Shown piece by piece: positions 25,179-33,149 of a stretch of DNA of 41,542 nucleotides (position 1 is the stretch's first letter; the number at the start of each line of letters is the position of its first letter). This DNA comes from an uncultured Merdimonas sp. (GTDB lineage Bacteria > Bacillota > Clostridia > Lachnospirales > Lachnospiraceae): positions 1-41,542 of the forward strand of contig CALWAV010000119.1 in NCBI GenBank assembly GCA_944375745.1, read 5' to 3'. The notes under the pieces are model-generated. The model was given only the letters and a program-made list of their open reading frames with translations. It did not search any database and was not told the origin of the DNA. A program made the translations under genes and the position numbers.

Positions 25179-25249
25179 AGGGGATTGGTCAAATGGCATG
25201 ACAGGGGTCTCCAAAACCCTTAGTGGGAGTTCGATTCTCTCATCCCCTG
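25179..25249 (+). tRNA. tRNA-Trp (anticodon CCA)
   Basis: The 71-base sequence folds as a complete cloverleaf. The acceptor arms AGGGGAT and ATCCCCT pair perfectly. The D-stem is GTCA/TGAC with GG in the loop, the anticodon stem GGGGT/ACCCT holds loop CTCCAAA, and the T-arm GGGAG/CTCTC has loop TTCGATT. Anticodon CCA gives tryptophan. The variable loop is short (TAGT), the discriminator base is G, and the 3' CCA is not encoded. It stands alone with its own promoter and terminator. Confidence 0.95.
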
Positions 25250-25272
25250 CTTCAAAGCGGACGCTTTAAAAG

Positions 25273-25300
25273 ACAGCTCAGAAGCCTGAGCTGTTTTTTT
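25273..25300 (+). terminator. Terminator of the tRNA-Trp unit
   Basis: ACAGCTCAG (25273-25281) and CTGAGCTGT (25286-25294) form a 9-bp stem with loop AAGC, followed by a T run. Confidence 0.95.
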
Positions 25301-25347
25301 ATACCTGTGAATCAAGCTGCGGAAAGGCGCTTTTTCTTGTTTATTTC

Positions 25348-25407
25348 TGTCGATTATTGTCTATTTCAAACGACTCCCTGTTAAATATACCCTGTTCAGT
25401 ATATAAT
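25348..25407 (+). promoter_or_regulatory. Tandem 0A-like boxes and -10 element upstream of the Spo0A-C protein gene
   Basis: TGTCGAT (25348-25354) and TGTCTAT (25358-25364) lie 10 bases apart. They differ from the Spo0A box TGTCGAA at one and two positions. TATAAT (25402-25407) is a perfect -10 with no good -35, which would fit an activator-dependent promoter. Confidence 0.45.
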
Positions 25408-25459
25408 TTCATTAAAATAAAAAATTTTGTTATTTTACATAAGAAGGGGTTTTTACACC

Positions 25460-25801
25460 ATGAGACAGAAAATCCAGTTTCTGCTCCACTCAGCAGGCGT
25501 CTTCAGCTATTACTGCGGCTATCAGTACTTTATCCGTTCTGTTGAGCTGGCCGTCGAAGAGCCGGAACGGCTTCAGAATATTCAGAAGGAAATTTATGTA
25601 ACTGTAGCGTCAGAGCATCACACCAGCGTAGCAAATGTGGAAAGAAACATTCGAACTGTTCGGGATGTCATGATGAAAAACGGAGGAGAACAGCTGCTTG
25701 TCCGAATGACCGGAAGCCCTGCATGGTCCCATAAGGTTCCATATCCCAGAGATCTGATCGCTATTTTTTCTCAGTACCTTCTCTGCAGTCAAAGCCTGTA
25801 A
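25460..25801 (+). CDS. Stand-alone Spo0A C-terminal-domain protein
   Basis: This 113-residue protein resembles only the DNA-binding effector domain of Spo0A. GYQYFIRSVELAVEEPE (20-36) parallels the Spo0A segment GYQYLRDAI with its following acidic stretch. The recognition helix region SVANVERNIRTVRD (56-69) parallels TASRVERAIRHAIE. No receiver domain is present, so it cannot be controlled by phosphorylation in the same way. It could compete for, or modify, Spo0A boxes. The ATG at 25460 has AAGAAGGGG about ten bases upstream. Two 0A-like boxes lie upstream. Target and phenotype are unknown. Confidence 0.85.
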   Translation: MRQKIQFLLHSAGVFSYYCGYQYFIRSVELAVEEPERLQNIQKEIYVTVASEHHTSVANVERNIRTVRDVMMKNGGEQLLVRMTGSPAWSHKVPYPRDLIAIFSQYLLCSQSL

Positions 25802-25848
25802 AGAAAAGACGGCTTCCGGACCATTCTCCCCGGATGCCGCCTTTTCTT
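25801..25848. terminator. Shared convergent terminator, Spo0A-C gene and cobalamin operon
   Basis: AAGAAAAGACGGC (25801-25813) and GCCGCCTTTTCTT (25836-25848) form an imperfect stem with an inner CCGG pairing. It lies between the two convergent stop codons and has T-rich ends on both strands. Confidence 0.8.
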
Positions 25849-25852
25849 ACAT

Positions 25853-26380
25853 CTACATCTCAATTCCTTTTCTTGCATTCAATCCCTGATCAAAGGGATG
25901 TTTTACTTTCCGTATCTCAGACACATAGTCCGCCAGTTCCAGAAGCTCCGGCGCCGGATCCCGGCCTGTCAGAGCCACCTCAAGCCCCTCGGGCCTTCCC
26001 TTCAGAAAATCAAGAGCCGTCTCCCTGTCAATCATACCATGATTATAAGCCGCCATAAACTCATCCATCACCAGAAGAAACGCATTCTCCTCTTCTGCAG
26101 TACGGACTGCTTTGTCAAACAGCTCCTGATAAGCCGCCCGGGCTTCTCTTTTTTGTTCCTCTGTCATATTCCAGAAAAATCCAAACTGCTTTTCACAGGT
26201 CAGTACCGTGACCTGGGGCAGCTCTCTCAAAACGATAAGCTCTGAGGATCTTCCATCCTTAAGAAACTGGGTCAGAACCACTTTTTTTCCGCTTCCTGCC
26301 GCCCGAAGGGCCAGTCCCATAACTGCCGTAGATTTTCCCTTTCCATCTCCGCAGTAAATATGAATACATGATTTTTTCAT
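25853..26380 (-). CDS. cobO: Cob(I)yrinic acid a,c-diamide adenosyltransferase
   Basis: This 175-residue protein is of the CobO/BtuR type. It has the unusual P-loop GDGKGKST (11-18), which binds ATP in the reverse orientation in this family, and the conserved LLVMDEFMAA and ALTGRDPAPEL segments. It attaches the 5'-deoxyadenosyl group to cobalt of corrinoids. It is the last gene of the long cobalamin operon. GGAGG lies eight bases before the ATG. The 82-base gap to cbiB contains a short stretch shared with the large hairpin near cobT. Confidence 0.95.
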   Translation of the reverse strand: MKKSCIHIYCGDGKGKSTAVMGLALRAAGSGKKVVLTQFLKDGRSSELIVLRELPQVTVLTCEKQFGFFWNMTEEQKREARAAYQELFDKAVRTAEEENAFLLVMDEFMAAYNHGMIDRETALDFLKGRPEGLEVALTGRDPAPELLELADYVSEIRKVKHPFDQGLNARKGIEM

Positions 26381-26462
26381 TCTCTTTTCCTCCTGCTGCC
26401 AAAAACATCTGTGAAACCGGGACGGACTGCCGCCTGCCGCAGATGCCTGATACCTGCCACCT

Positions 26463-27431
26463 TTAAAAGCACAGCTCCAGAATCACAGCTGCCGCGGCCG
26501 CGATCAAAAGCGCCAGACAGACAGCCGCGTACATCAGTCGGTTGACCCGGCGGATATCCTCATATTCCACCGGCCGGAGCGGATCCCCGATAGTCGGCTT
26601 CTGATACAGTTTTCCGAAATACCAGGCGTCTCCTGCCAGCTGTACGCCCAAAGCTCCCGCCGCAGCCGCTTCCGTCTGGGCAGAATTTGGGCTGGCGTGG
26701 TTTTTCCGATCCCGCCGGAAGATCCGCCAGGCTCCTTTCCCATCCAGTCCTGCAAGCGGACTTGCCGCCACCAGCAGAAGGCCGCTTATGCGGGACGGGA
26801 TAAAATTCAGTACATCATCCAGTTTTGCCGAAAACCGTCCAAAATACAGATACCTGTCATTTTTATAGCCCACCATGGAATCCAGGGTGTTGACTGATTT
26901 ATAGAAAAATCCGAGAACAGGGCCTCCCAGTGCCAGAAAAATCAGCGGGGCCACCACTCCGTCAGAAGAATTTTCCGCCACCGTCTCCACAGCCGCCTTT
27001 GCCACTCCCTCCTCCGTGAGGTTCTGAGTATCTCTTCCCACAATCATGGACACCGCCTTCCGGGCGTCCTCCAGACTGCCGTTCTTCAAAGCCTCATGGA
27101 CCTTCATGCTCTCGGACTTCAGAGAGCGGGCCGCCAGAATCTGAAAGCTCCAGAAGACTTCCAGGGCAAACGCAAGCCAGACGGAAATCCTGGCTGCCAG
27201 AAACAGAATCAAAGCCGGAACAGCTGTGGATACTGCCACTACAAACACCGCGAAAAAGACGCCAGCTGCCAGCTCTCCCTTTTCACTTTTGGAGAACACT
27301 GCCCGGAAAGGCTTCTCTGCCGCGGCAATCAGATTTCCTATAAGCCGGACAGGATGATACAGCCACCGGGGATCCCCGAAAGCCAGATCAAGCAGAAACC
27401 CCAGGATCAGGGCCGATATGTGAAACCTCAT
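26463..27431 (-). CDS. cbiB: Adenosylcobinamide-phosphate synthase CbiB
   Basis: This 322-residue membrane protein opens with the family motif LLDLAFGDPRWLYHPVRLIG. It contains SMIVGRDTQNLTEEGVAKAAVETVAENSSDG in its middle and ends in hydrophobic helices. It attaches aminopropanol phosphate, made by the CobD decarboxylase encoded in the same operon, to adenosylcobyric acid. The ATG at 27431 is chosen because AAGGAGG lies upstream (about 11 bases). It overlaps the end of cobC by 44 bases; a longer start at 27488 would overlap more and lacks a good site. The gene is also called cobD in some species. Confidence 0.95.
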   Translation of the reverse strand: MRFHISALILGFLLDLAFGDPRWLYHPVRLIGNLIAAAEKPFRAVFSKSEKGELAAGVFFAVFVVAVSTAVPALILFLAARISVWLAFALEVFWSFQILAARSLKSESMKVHEALKNGSLEDARKAVSMIVGRDTQNLTEEGVAKAAVETVAENSSDGVVAPLIFLALGGPVLGFFYKSVNTLDSMVGYKNDRYLYFGRFSAKLDDVLNFIPSRISGLLLVAASPLAGLDGKGAWRIFRRDRKNHASPNSAQTEAAAAGALGVQLAGDAWYFGKLYQKPTIGDPLRPVEYEDIRRVNRLMYAAVCLALLIAAAAAVILELCF

Positions 27432-28014
27432 AAAGCCGAATTCCTCCTTTGTCCGTTTCATCGAAGAGGGCCCGAAAGCCTTCCCCATTCTTCACCTGCC
27501 AGTGATAAAACTCCTCTTTCGGGAAGGCAAAAGCCGAAAGGATACTCATAATCGTTCCGCCATGGACCGTCAAGGCTGCTCTTTTTATCCCCCGGACTCT
27601 GATATCATCCAGAACCCAAAGGAAGCCCTCCACGCAGCGGCTCTGAAACCCTTCCCGGCTCTCTCCGCCGGGAAAGGGCTGAGTTCCGCCGCTGTCCACC
27701 CATGCCTGATAGGATGGATTCCCGGACAATTCTTTATAATTCTTGTTTTCAAATTCTCCGAAATCACATTCTCTGAGATCCGGCACAGTCTCTGCCGGCA
27801 CGCCCGGAAACAAAATCTCAGCTGTCTGAAGACAGCGCTTCAGCGGGCTCGTATAGACTGTCTCCGGCCTCATACCCTGATAATCTGCCTGCTCTTTCAG
27901 ACGCAGCAGAGCTTCCCGTCCCTCTCCGCAGAGATCCTCATCTGTGGTTCCGATATAGCGTCCCAGTGTGTTTCCATAAGTCTTCCCATGACGAATCAGA
28001 TACAGTTCAGCCAC
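27388..28014 (-). CDS. cobC: Alpha-ribazole phosphatase-type histidine phosphatase
   Basis: This 208-residue protein has the phosphoglycerate-mutase-like signature LIRHGKT (6-12; H9 is the phospho-acceptor), with a second histidine in LTVHGG. In this setting it most likely removes phosphate from alpha-ribazole-5'-phosphate or adenosylcobalamin-5'-phosphate in nucleotide-loop assembly. The start is GTG, overlapping the CobU-like stop by eight bases. Family membership is certain; the cobC function rests on its position between cobU-like and cbiB genes. Confidence 0.88.
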   Translation of the reverse strand: MAELYLIRHGKTYGNTLGRYIGTTDEDLCGEGREALLRLKEQADYQGMRPETVYTSPLKRCLQTAEILFPGVPAETVPDLRECDFGEFENKNYKELSGNPSYQAWVDSGGTQPFPGGESREGFQSRCVEGFLWVLDDIRVRGIKRAALTVHGGTIMSILSAFAFPKEEFYHWQVKNGEGFRALFDETDKGGIRLYEVSHIGPDPGVSA

Positions 28015-28393
28015 TTTTGATCACCGTCCCGATTCCGCATACGACCCGGTGGACCTCTTCCGCCCCGGAAGCCAGGCTGCAGCAGAGCCGCCCTGTCGTC
28101 TCTCTCCAGTTCCGGTCAAAGGCATCCACGGGCACCACGCCGCTCCCCAGCTCATTGGAAATCAGAATCAAATCCGGATTCTTCTCCAGAATCCGCTCCG
28201 GGAGTCCGGCTGTGTCTTTCCCTTCCTCCAGAAAGCGGCGGACATATTCATGAAAATGATTCAGGGCCTTTGCCTGATACAGCTCTTCCTCACTGCAGCA
28301 GGCTCCGTCTGTAAAATCCTCTTCCTTCAGAGAAAACTTCTCCATGGCATAGGCTTTCTTTCCCTGAAAGGCTCCTCCGATAATCAGTATCAT
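28007..28393 (-). CDS. Short CobU-like protein (adenosylcobinamide kinase family, degenerate)
   Basis: This 128-residue protein resembles CobU in its opening MILIIGGAFQGKKAYA and in its second half (LISNELGSGVVPVDAFDRNWRE followed by GRLCCSLASGAEEVHRVVCG). It lacks about 50 residues found in CobU. Its P-loop GGAFQGKK has lysine where Ser/Thr binds magnesium, and there is no RHR-type guanylylation site equivalent to that of the full-length CobU encoded at 29169-29702. It may be a kinase-only form, a regulatory subunit or an inactive paralogue. GGAG lies ten bases before the ATG. Confidence 0.8.
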   Translation of the reverse strand: MILIIGGAFQGKKAYAMEKFSLKEEDFTDGACCSEEELYQAKALNHFHEYVRRFLEEGKDTAGLPERILEKNPDLILISNELGSGVVPVDAFDRNWRETTGRLCCSLASGAEEVHRVVCGIGTVIKSG

Positions 28394-28405
28394 CGTCTTA
28401 TTCTC

Positions 28406-29167
28406 CTATAGTTTTCCTGCCGCCCAGACACAGACAGCCATCACAAGCTCGCACATCTGCACGAAAAATCCTGCCAGATCTCCCGTGATTCCGCCAAACT
28501 GCTTCATGGACATCCGGAAATATCCGAAAAAGACCAGCCAGCCGCTTACCACCGCCGCTGTGCCAAGCTTCGGATCCAGAACGCACATATAACCCGCCGA
28601 CAGAAACAGCAGTACATACAAGCAGAACATCACCACCCGTTCCTGGACCGCATCCGAAAACATGGCCAGAGTCCCGGTCTTTTTGGCGCAGGGAAAAGAG
28701 GCCACTCCCAATCCGCTCATAGCCCGGGAAAGCACGAAACCTCCTGCCAGAACCAGTGCCTGATGCCGGTCAATCTCACTCCAGACTCCAAAAGCCGCCA
28801 GAAAATAGCAGCAGCCCATAATGACCGCAAAAGCTCCCGCATGGGAATCCTTCAGGATTTCCAGCTTGCGCTCTCTCGTCTGGTAAGAGGAAAGCGCGTC
28901 CGCCGTATCCAGAAGACCGTCCAGGTGGATTCCTCCCGTCACTGCCACAGGAATCAGTACATAGACCGCGCTCCGAAGGATGTCTCCTGCCTGCAGCCGG
29001 TCCGCCAGCCAGCCCCAGCCGATCAGAACCGCGCCGATCACAATGCCGATTAGCGGAAAAAAGCACATCATATAACGCATATTTTCTTTTTCCCAGTCCG
29101 CCTTCGGCATGGGTATCTTTGAGTACATTGCAAATGCAATCTTAAAGCTGTTCCAAAGCCGTTTCAT
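28406..29167 (-). CDS. cobS: Adenosylcobinamide-GDP ribazoletransferase (cobalamin synthase)
   Basis: This 253-residue polytopic protein has the CobS signatures SKIPMP near the start, GGIHLDGLLDTADAL (about 79-93), and the KDSHAGAFAVI segment. It joins adenosylcobinamide-GDP with alpha-ribazole (phosphate) in the membrane. It sits between the full-length cobU and the short cobU-like gene. AAGGGAG lies six bases before the ATG, and one base separates it from the cobU stop. Length and motifs are typical. Confidence 0.96.
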   Translation of the reverse strand: MKRLWNSFKIAFAMYSKIPMPKADWEKENMRYMMCFFPLIGIVIGAVLIGWGWLADRLQAGDILRSAVYVLIPVAVTGGIHLDGLLDTADALSSYQTRERKLEILKDSHAGAFAVIMGCCYFLAAFGVWSEIDRHQALVLAGGFVLSRAMSGLGVASFPCAKKTGTLAMFSDAVQERVVMFCLYVLLFLSAGYMCVLDPKLGTAAVVSGWLVFFGYFRMSMKQFGGITGDLAGFFVQMCELVMAVCVWAAGKL

Positions 29168-29168
29168 A

Positions 29169-29702
29169 TTATACTCCCTTTTCTTTCAGCTGCAAAGGAA
29201 TTCCGCATACCACTTCCGCCGCCTGGTCCGCAAGCAGAGCAAACTCCCGGTTCAGCCGTCCCAGCCGTTCCTGATACAGCCTCGTTACTTCATCATATGT
29301 GATTCCGTCAGAAAAGATATCGTTGGTGACGATTAACAGATGGGCGCTGCGCTCTCTCAGCGCCTTCACTCCCTCAAGAACGGCTGCCACCGTCCCGTCT
29401 CCCGCGCCTTCCGGCTCGAACATTTCATTGGCGGTCAGATTGGACAGACATTCCAGAAGCACTACCCCTTTCTGCGGAAGGGAAACTCCCTTCAAATCCG
29501 CAAAACACTCTATGGTCTCAAAGCCTTTTCCAGCACGGAGCTTTCGGTGGCGCTCCACGCGCCGCCGCCCTTCCTCTCCGTACGGCTTCATGGTCGCCAC
29601 ATAATAAAGAGGAAGTCCTTCCTTCTGTGCCAAAGCCACAGCTGTATTTTCCGCATACTCCGATTTTCCGCTGCCGCTTCCTCCTGTAACCAGTATCAGC
29701 AT
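29169..29702 (-). CDS. cobU: Adenosylcobinamide kinase / adenosylcobinamide-phosphate guanylyltransferase
   Basis: This 177-residue protein has the complete P-loop GGSGSGKSEYAE (7-18), the guanylylation region RVERHRKLR with H52, LLECLSNL, and the closing NREFALLADQAAEVVCGIPLQLK. It phosphorylates adenosylcobinamide and then transfers GMP from GTP. The ATG at 29702 is chosen with GGGGA six bases upstream; an in-frame ATG lies 15 bases earlier. It overlaps the cbiA stop by seven bases. This is the functional CobU; a shorter relative follows cobS. Confidence 0.96.
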   Translation of the reverse strand: MLILVTGGSGSGKSEYAENTAVALAQKEGLPLYYVATMKPYGEEGRRRVERHRKLRAGKGFETIECFADLKGVSLPQKGVVLLECLSNLTANEMFEPEGAGDGTVAAVLEGVKALRERSAHLLIVTNDIFSDGITYDEVTRLYQERLGRLNREFALLADQAAEVVCGIPLQLKEKGV

Positions 29703-31060
29703 ATCCGTTCCCCGCATTTCTTCAGAAAATTCCAGGCCGCCTCCGGATTGGAGTAGAAAAACAGGTGGGGAAAGCCCGCATAAAGGGTCTCCGTCCCGTG
29801 CACACAGCTCCAGTTCCGTTTTCTCAAAGGCTTCTGAGCCTGCATGGCTTCCCCGCAGCTTTCGCTTTCCCAGTAGTGGAATTCATGGCCCCGGATCCAG
29901 CCTCCCTCCGGGAGAATCAGCTGATCCTTCCGGGCAGTGAGCGTAATATATCCAAACCGGGACAGCTTCTCTGTCCGATATGCCCTTGCGTCCAGCACAT
30001 CTGCCATGGGATACTCTTTCCCGTCTTCTCCCTCCAGCGTCCGATGGAGGTAAAGAAAGCCGCCGCACTCCGCGATACAGGGAAGGCCGCCCTTCACCGC
30101 TTCTCTCACGGATTCCCGCATGGAGCGGTTTTCACTGAGACGGGCCGCGTGAAGCTCCGGATAGCCGCCGCTTAAAATCAGTCCCTGCAGTCCCTCCGGC
30201 AGCCGCGGATCACTGAGAGGAGAAAAAGGCACAAGCTCCGCGCCCATCTTTTCCAGCATCTGCAGATTATCCCTGTAAGTAAAGCAGAACGCCTCATCCC
30301 TGGCCACACCGATTCTGGGCCTGCACGCTTCGGAAAGCACAGGCAGCCTGGGCTCCTCAAAGGCCAGGTCCGGCGCCGTGGAAGCCATGGCAAGCAGAGC
30401 GTCCAAATCCAGAGTCTCCTCCAGCACCCCGGCCAGTCGGTTCAGCTTTTCTTTCAGCCGGTCGATTTCCCCGGGCAGCACCAGTCCCAGATGACGGCTT
30501 TCCAATACCAGATCATCCGCTTTGGGCACGTACCCCAGCACCTGGATGGACAGCTTTTCTTCAATCCGCGCCTTCAAATCCGGATAAAGAGAAGCTGGCA
30601 TCTGATTCAGAATCACGCCCCGGATCTGACCGGGCTGCTCGTATTCCAGAAAGCCCTTGATCAGAGGCAGCACAGACATGCTCATTCCCCGGCAGTTTAC
30701 GACCAGAACCACCGGCGCAAGAACCGCCGCCGCCACATCCGCGGAGCTGGCCTTTTCTGAAATTCCTCCCAGGCCGTCATAGTAGCCCATGACGCCTTCA
30801 ATGACCGAAATTTCCGCCTGGGAAGCCGCCTGTCCGAACAGATAGCGGGTCACGGCCTCATCGGTAAAAAACGTGTCCAGATTGCCGGAACGGGTGCCGA
30901 TCACACGGCTGTGAAACATGGGATCAATATAATCCGGTCCGCATTTAAAGGACGCCACCCGGTATCCCCGGTTTACAAGGGCCTGCAGAATTCCGCAGGT
31001 CACAAGAGTCTTTCCGCTGCCGCTGGAAGGAGCGGCCAGCATGATTCTAGGCAGTCTCAT
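29696..31060 (-). CDS. cbiA: Cobyrinate a,c-diamide synthase
   Basis: This 454-residue protein has an ATP-binding domain beginning LAAPSSGSGKTLVTCGI, with FKCGPDYIDPMFH just after. A C-terminal class I glutaminase-like domain has its nucleophile cysteine in CIAECGGFLYL. It amidates side chains a and c of cobyrinate with glutamine and ATP. GGGAGGAG lies seven bases before the ATG. It overlaps the cbiJET fusion by 14 bases. All motifs and the length are typical. Confidence 0.97.
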   Translation of the reverse strand: MRLPRIMLAAPSSGSGKTLVTCGILQALVNRGYRVASFKCGPDYIDPMFHSRVIGTRSGNLDTFFTDEAVTRYLFGQAASQAEISVIEGVMGYYDGLGGISEKASSADVAAAVLAPVVLVVNCRGMSMSVLPLIKGFLEYEQPGQIRGVILNQMPASLYPDLKARIEEKLSIQVLGYVPKADDLVLESRHLGLVLPGEIDRLKEKLNRLAGVLEETLDLDALLAMASTAPDLAFEEPRLPVLSEACRPRIGVARDEAFCFTYRDNLQMLEKMGAELVPFSPLSDPRLPEGLQGLILSGGYPELHAARLSENRSMRESVREAVKGGLPCIAECGGFLYLHRTLEGEDGKEYPMADVLDARAYRTEKLSRFGYITLTARKDQLILPEGGWIRGHEFHYWESESCGEAMQAQKPLRKRNWSCVHGTETLYAGFPHLFFYSNPEAAWNFLKKCGERIC

Positions 31061-33134
31061 TTTGTGTCTCCTCCCTGCCCTGGGCTGTAAAGATATACAC
31101 CGGATTCTGTCCCATCATCATCTGATAGGGGCCTACATGCTTTGCTTTCGATACCTGAATCTGCACAATCTCCACATCGGTAAAGGGAAGCTCCTTCAGG
31201 CAGGCATTTGCCTCACTGACAGTCTCCAGAGTAATCGCATTGATGACCACACGGACGCCAGAATTCTTCTCCAGCAGAAGCTTCAGAATTTCCTTCAGAT
31301 TTCCCGAGGAGCCGCCGATAAACACATGAGTAGGCGCCGGAAGATCTGCAAGCGCCTCCGGAGCGGTTCCCTCTATCACATGCACATTGGGCGTCCCGAA
31401 TTTTCTGCAGTTTTCTCTGATAAGCCCTGCTGCCGCAGGCTTCTTTTCAATAGCCCAGACCTCTCCCTCAAAGGCCCGCAGCGCCATTTCCACAGTCACA
31501 GAACCGGTGCCGGCCCCGATATCCCAGACCACAGAATCCTCCTTAAGATTCAGCTTTTCCACAGAGAGGCCTCTCACCTCGCATTTGGTCATGGGTGCCT
31601 CTCCCCGCAGAAATTCCTCGTCCGGAATGCAGCCCCGGATTCCACTCTGATACCCGAGATTTTCAATCAGCGCCACACAAAGACCGTCAAACTTCTGCCC
31701 TTTCAGCTCTTCAGGTGTTCCTTTGGTAATTCGTTCCTCCGGATAATGAAGCCGCTCTCCGATGTACAGAGACACCTCACCCAGACCGTACTCCAGAAGC
31801 TTCCCGCAGAGGGTCTCCACCGAATCTTTTCCTCCCAGCAGGGTAAAGGTCCGGAAATGTCTGCGGACAGCAGCAATCAGGTTCTGGCTGCGCCCGTGGA
31901 TGCTCATCAGCTTCACATCCTCCCAGGAAATTTTCAGCCTGCTGCAAAAATAAGCCGCGGAAGAAATGCCGGGTATCAGCTCAGTCTCAATCCCGGCTTC
32001 CTCAAAGACTGCTGTGAGCCTTTTGGCTCCGCTGTAAAAACCCACATCTCCGGACAGGGCTACCCCAATCCGCCTGTATCCGGGATGCTGCTTCACATAA
32101 TCCAGCATTTTCACCGGATCGTAAGCGTCAAACAAGGGCTTTCCCCAGTCCCGGAACGCATCCAGCATTCTGCCGGAACCCAGAATGCAGTCTGCCTGCC
32201 GGAATGCCTCCAGCGCTTCCCCTGTCATATTCTCCGGCACTCCCATGCCGATTCCTATGAGGCTGGCTCTGGCCGTCTCTGGCTCCTGTGTCTTCTCCAC
32301 TCTCTCCAGAATACCGTTCCTTTCCACTTCCGGGAAATCCGGAGCCTGCTTCAGAGAAAACTGCTCCATCAGAAAACGGACGCCCTCTTCCACAGAGATG
32401 CCTTCCTGCTCCTGCGGACGGCCAATCAGCACCACCTCTGCTCCAGCCTCTCTGGCCGCCTCCAGCTTCTCCGGGAAGCCTCCCGCCCGGCCGGATTCCT
32501 TGGTCACAAGATAGGCCGCCCCTGTCTGGTGCAGCATAGCCACGTTCAATTCCTTTGAGAAGGGTCCCTGCATGCAGATCAAATGCGGACCGGCAAAGCC
32601 CAGATCCGTACAATGACGCACCACCTCCGGCGTGGCCAGAACCCTGGCATAGACCCGCTCCCGGAAATCGGGGAGAGCTGTAAATTCCGCCAGCTCCTTG
32701 CTGCCCGTCGTCACAAAGATCCGGCCTGCCCTTTGGGACAGCCAGCTTACTGCTTCTTTCACGTCTTTCACAACGGTCACTCCGGCCTGAGCACAGCCTT
32801 CCGGGTCTGCGTCCTCCAAACCTGTAGAGGAGCGAATCAGCCGCAGGTACCGGCAGCCTGCTTTTCCGCAGGCCGCGTGGATATTTTCAGAAACCGCGGA
32901 AGCATACGGGTGGGTCGCGTCCAGTACAAGGGGACGCCCCTCCTTCTCAAAGAGAACACACATCTCTTCCTCATTCAGTCTTCCCTGGCGCACATCCAGC
33001 CCAGGCTCCGGCTTCATCAGCTCTTTCCCATACTCTGTAGCCACACAGCACAGGGTCTTTACGCCTTCCGCCGCCAGCCATTCTCCCAGAATTCTTCCTT
33101 CCGTTGTCCCTGCAAATACAATTACCTGCTTCAT
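31047..33134 (-). CDS. CbiJ-CbiE-CbiT triple fusion (precorrin-6A reductase, C5- and C15-methylase/decarboxylase)
   Basis: This 695-residue protein joins three pathway enzymes. Residues 1-260 are CbiJ/CobK, starting VIVFAGTTEGR with DATHPYA near 72. Residues about 290-490 are CbiE, an SAM-dependent methyltransferase starting SLIGIGMGVPENMT with a GDVGFYSGAK loop. Residues about 505-695 are CbiT, with the SAM motif WDIGAGTGSVTVEMAL and FIGGSSGNLKEIL. They catalyse reduction of the macrocycle and methylation at C5 and C15 with decarboxylation of the C12 acetate. CbiE-CbiT fusions (CobL) are common; the added CbiJ domain is less so. A GAGAGGAT site precedes the ATG. Confidence 0.94.
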   Translation of the reverse strand: MKQVIVFAGTTEGRILGEWLAAEGVKTLCCVATEYGKELMKPEPGLDVRQGRLNEEEMCVLFEKEGRPLVLDATHPYASAVSENIHAACGKAGCRYLRLIRSSTGLEDADPEGCAQAGVTVVKDVKEAVSWLSQRAGRIFVTTGSKELAEFTALPDFRERVYARVLATPEVVRHCTDLGFAGPHLICMQGPFSKELNVAMLHQTGAAYLVTKESGRAGGFPEKLEAAREAGAEVVLIGRPQEQEGISVEEGVRFLMEQFSLKQAPDFPEVERNGILERVEKTQEPETARASLIGIGMGVPENMTGEALEAFRQADCILGSGRMLDAFRDWGKPLFDAYDPVKMLDYVKQHPGYRRIGVALSGDVGFYSGAKRLTAVFEEAGIETELIPGISSAAYFCSRLKISWEDVKLMSIHGRSQNLIAAVRRHFRTFTLLGGKDSVETLCGKLLEYGLGEVSLYIGERLHYPEERITKGTPEELKGQKFDGLCVALIENLGYQSGIRGCIPDEEFLRGEAPMTKCEVRGLSVEKLNLKEDSVVWDIGAGTGSVTVEMALRAFEGEVWAIEKKPAAAGLIRENCRKFGTPNVHVIEGTAPEALADLPAPTHVFIGGSSGNLKEILKLLLEKNSGVRVVINAITLETVSEANACLKELPFTDVEIVQIQVSKAKHVGPYQMMMGQNPVYIFTAQGREETQNETA

Positions 33135-33149
33135 TTCTATCCTCTCATT

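Noticed and set aside
25179-25249. U11-A24 pair in the D-stem, which in the E. coli Hirsh tRNA-Trp allows UGA reading
   Set aside because: The pair occurs naturally in Firmicute tRNA-Trp such as that of Bacillus subtilis as I recall it, so it is not evidence for a suppressor.
26381-26462. Possible cobalamin riboswitch before cobO
   Set aside because: The gap is only 82 bases and no B12-box-like sequence was seen.
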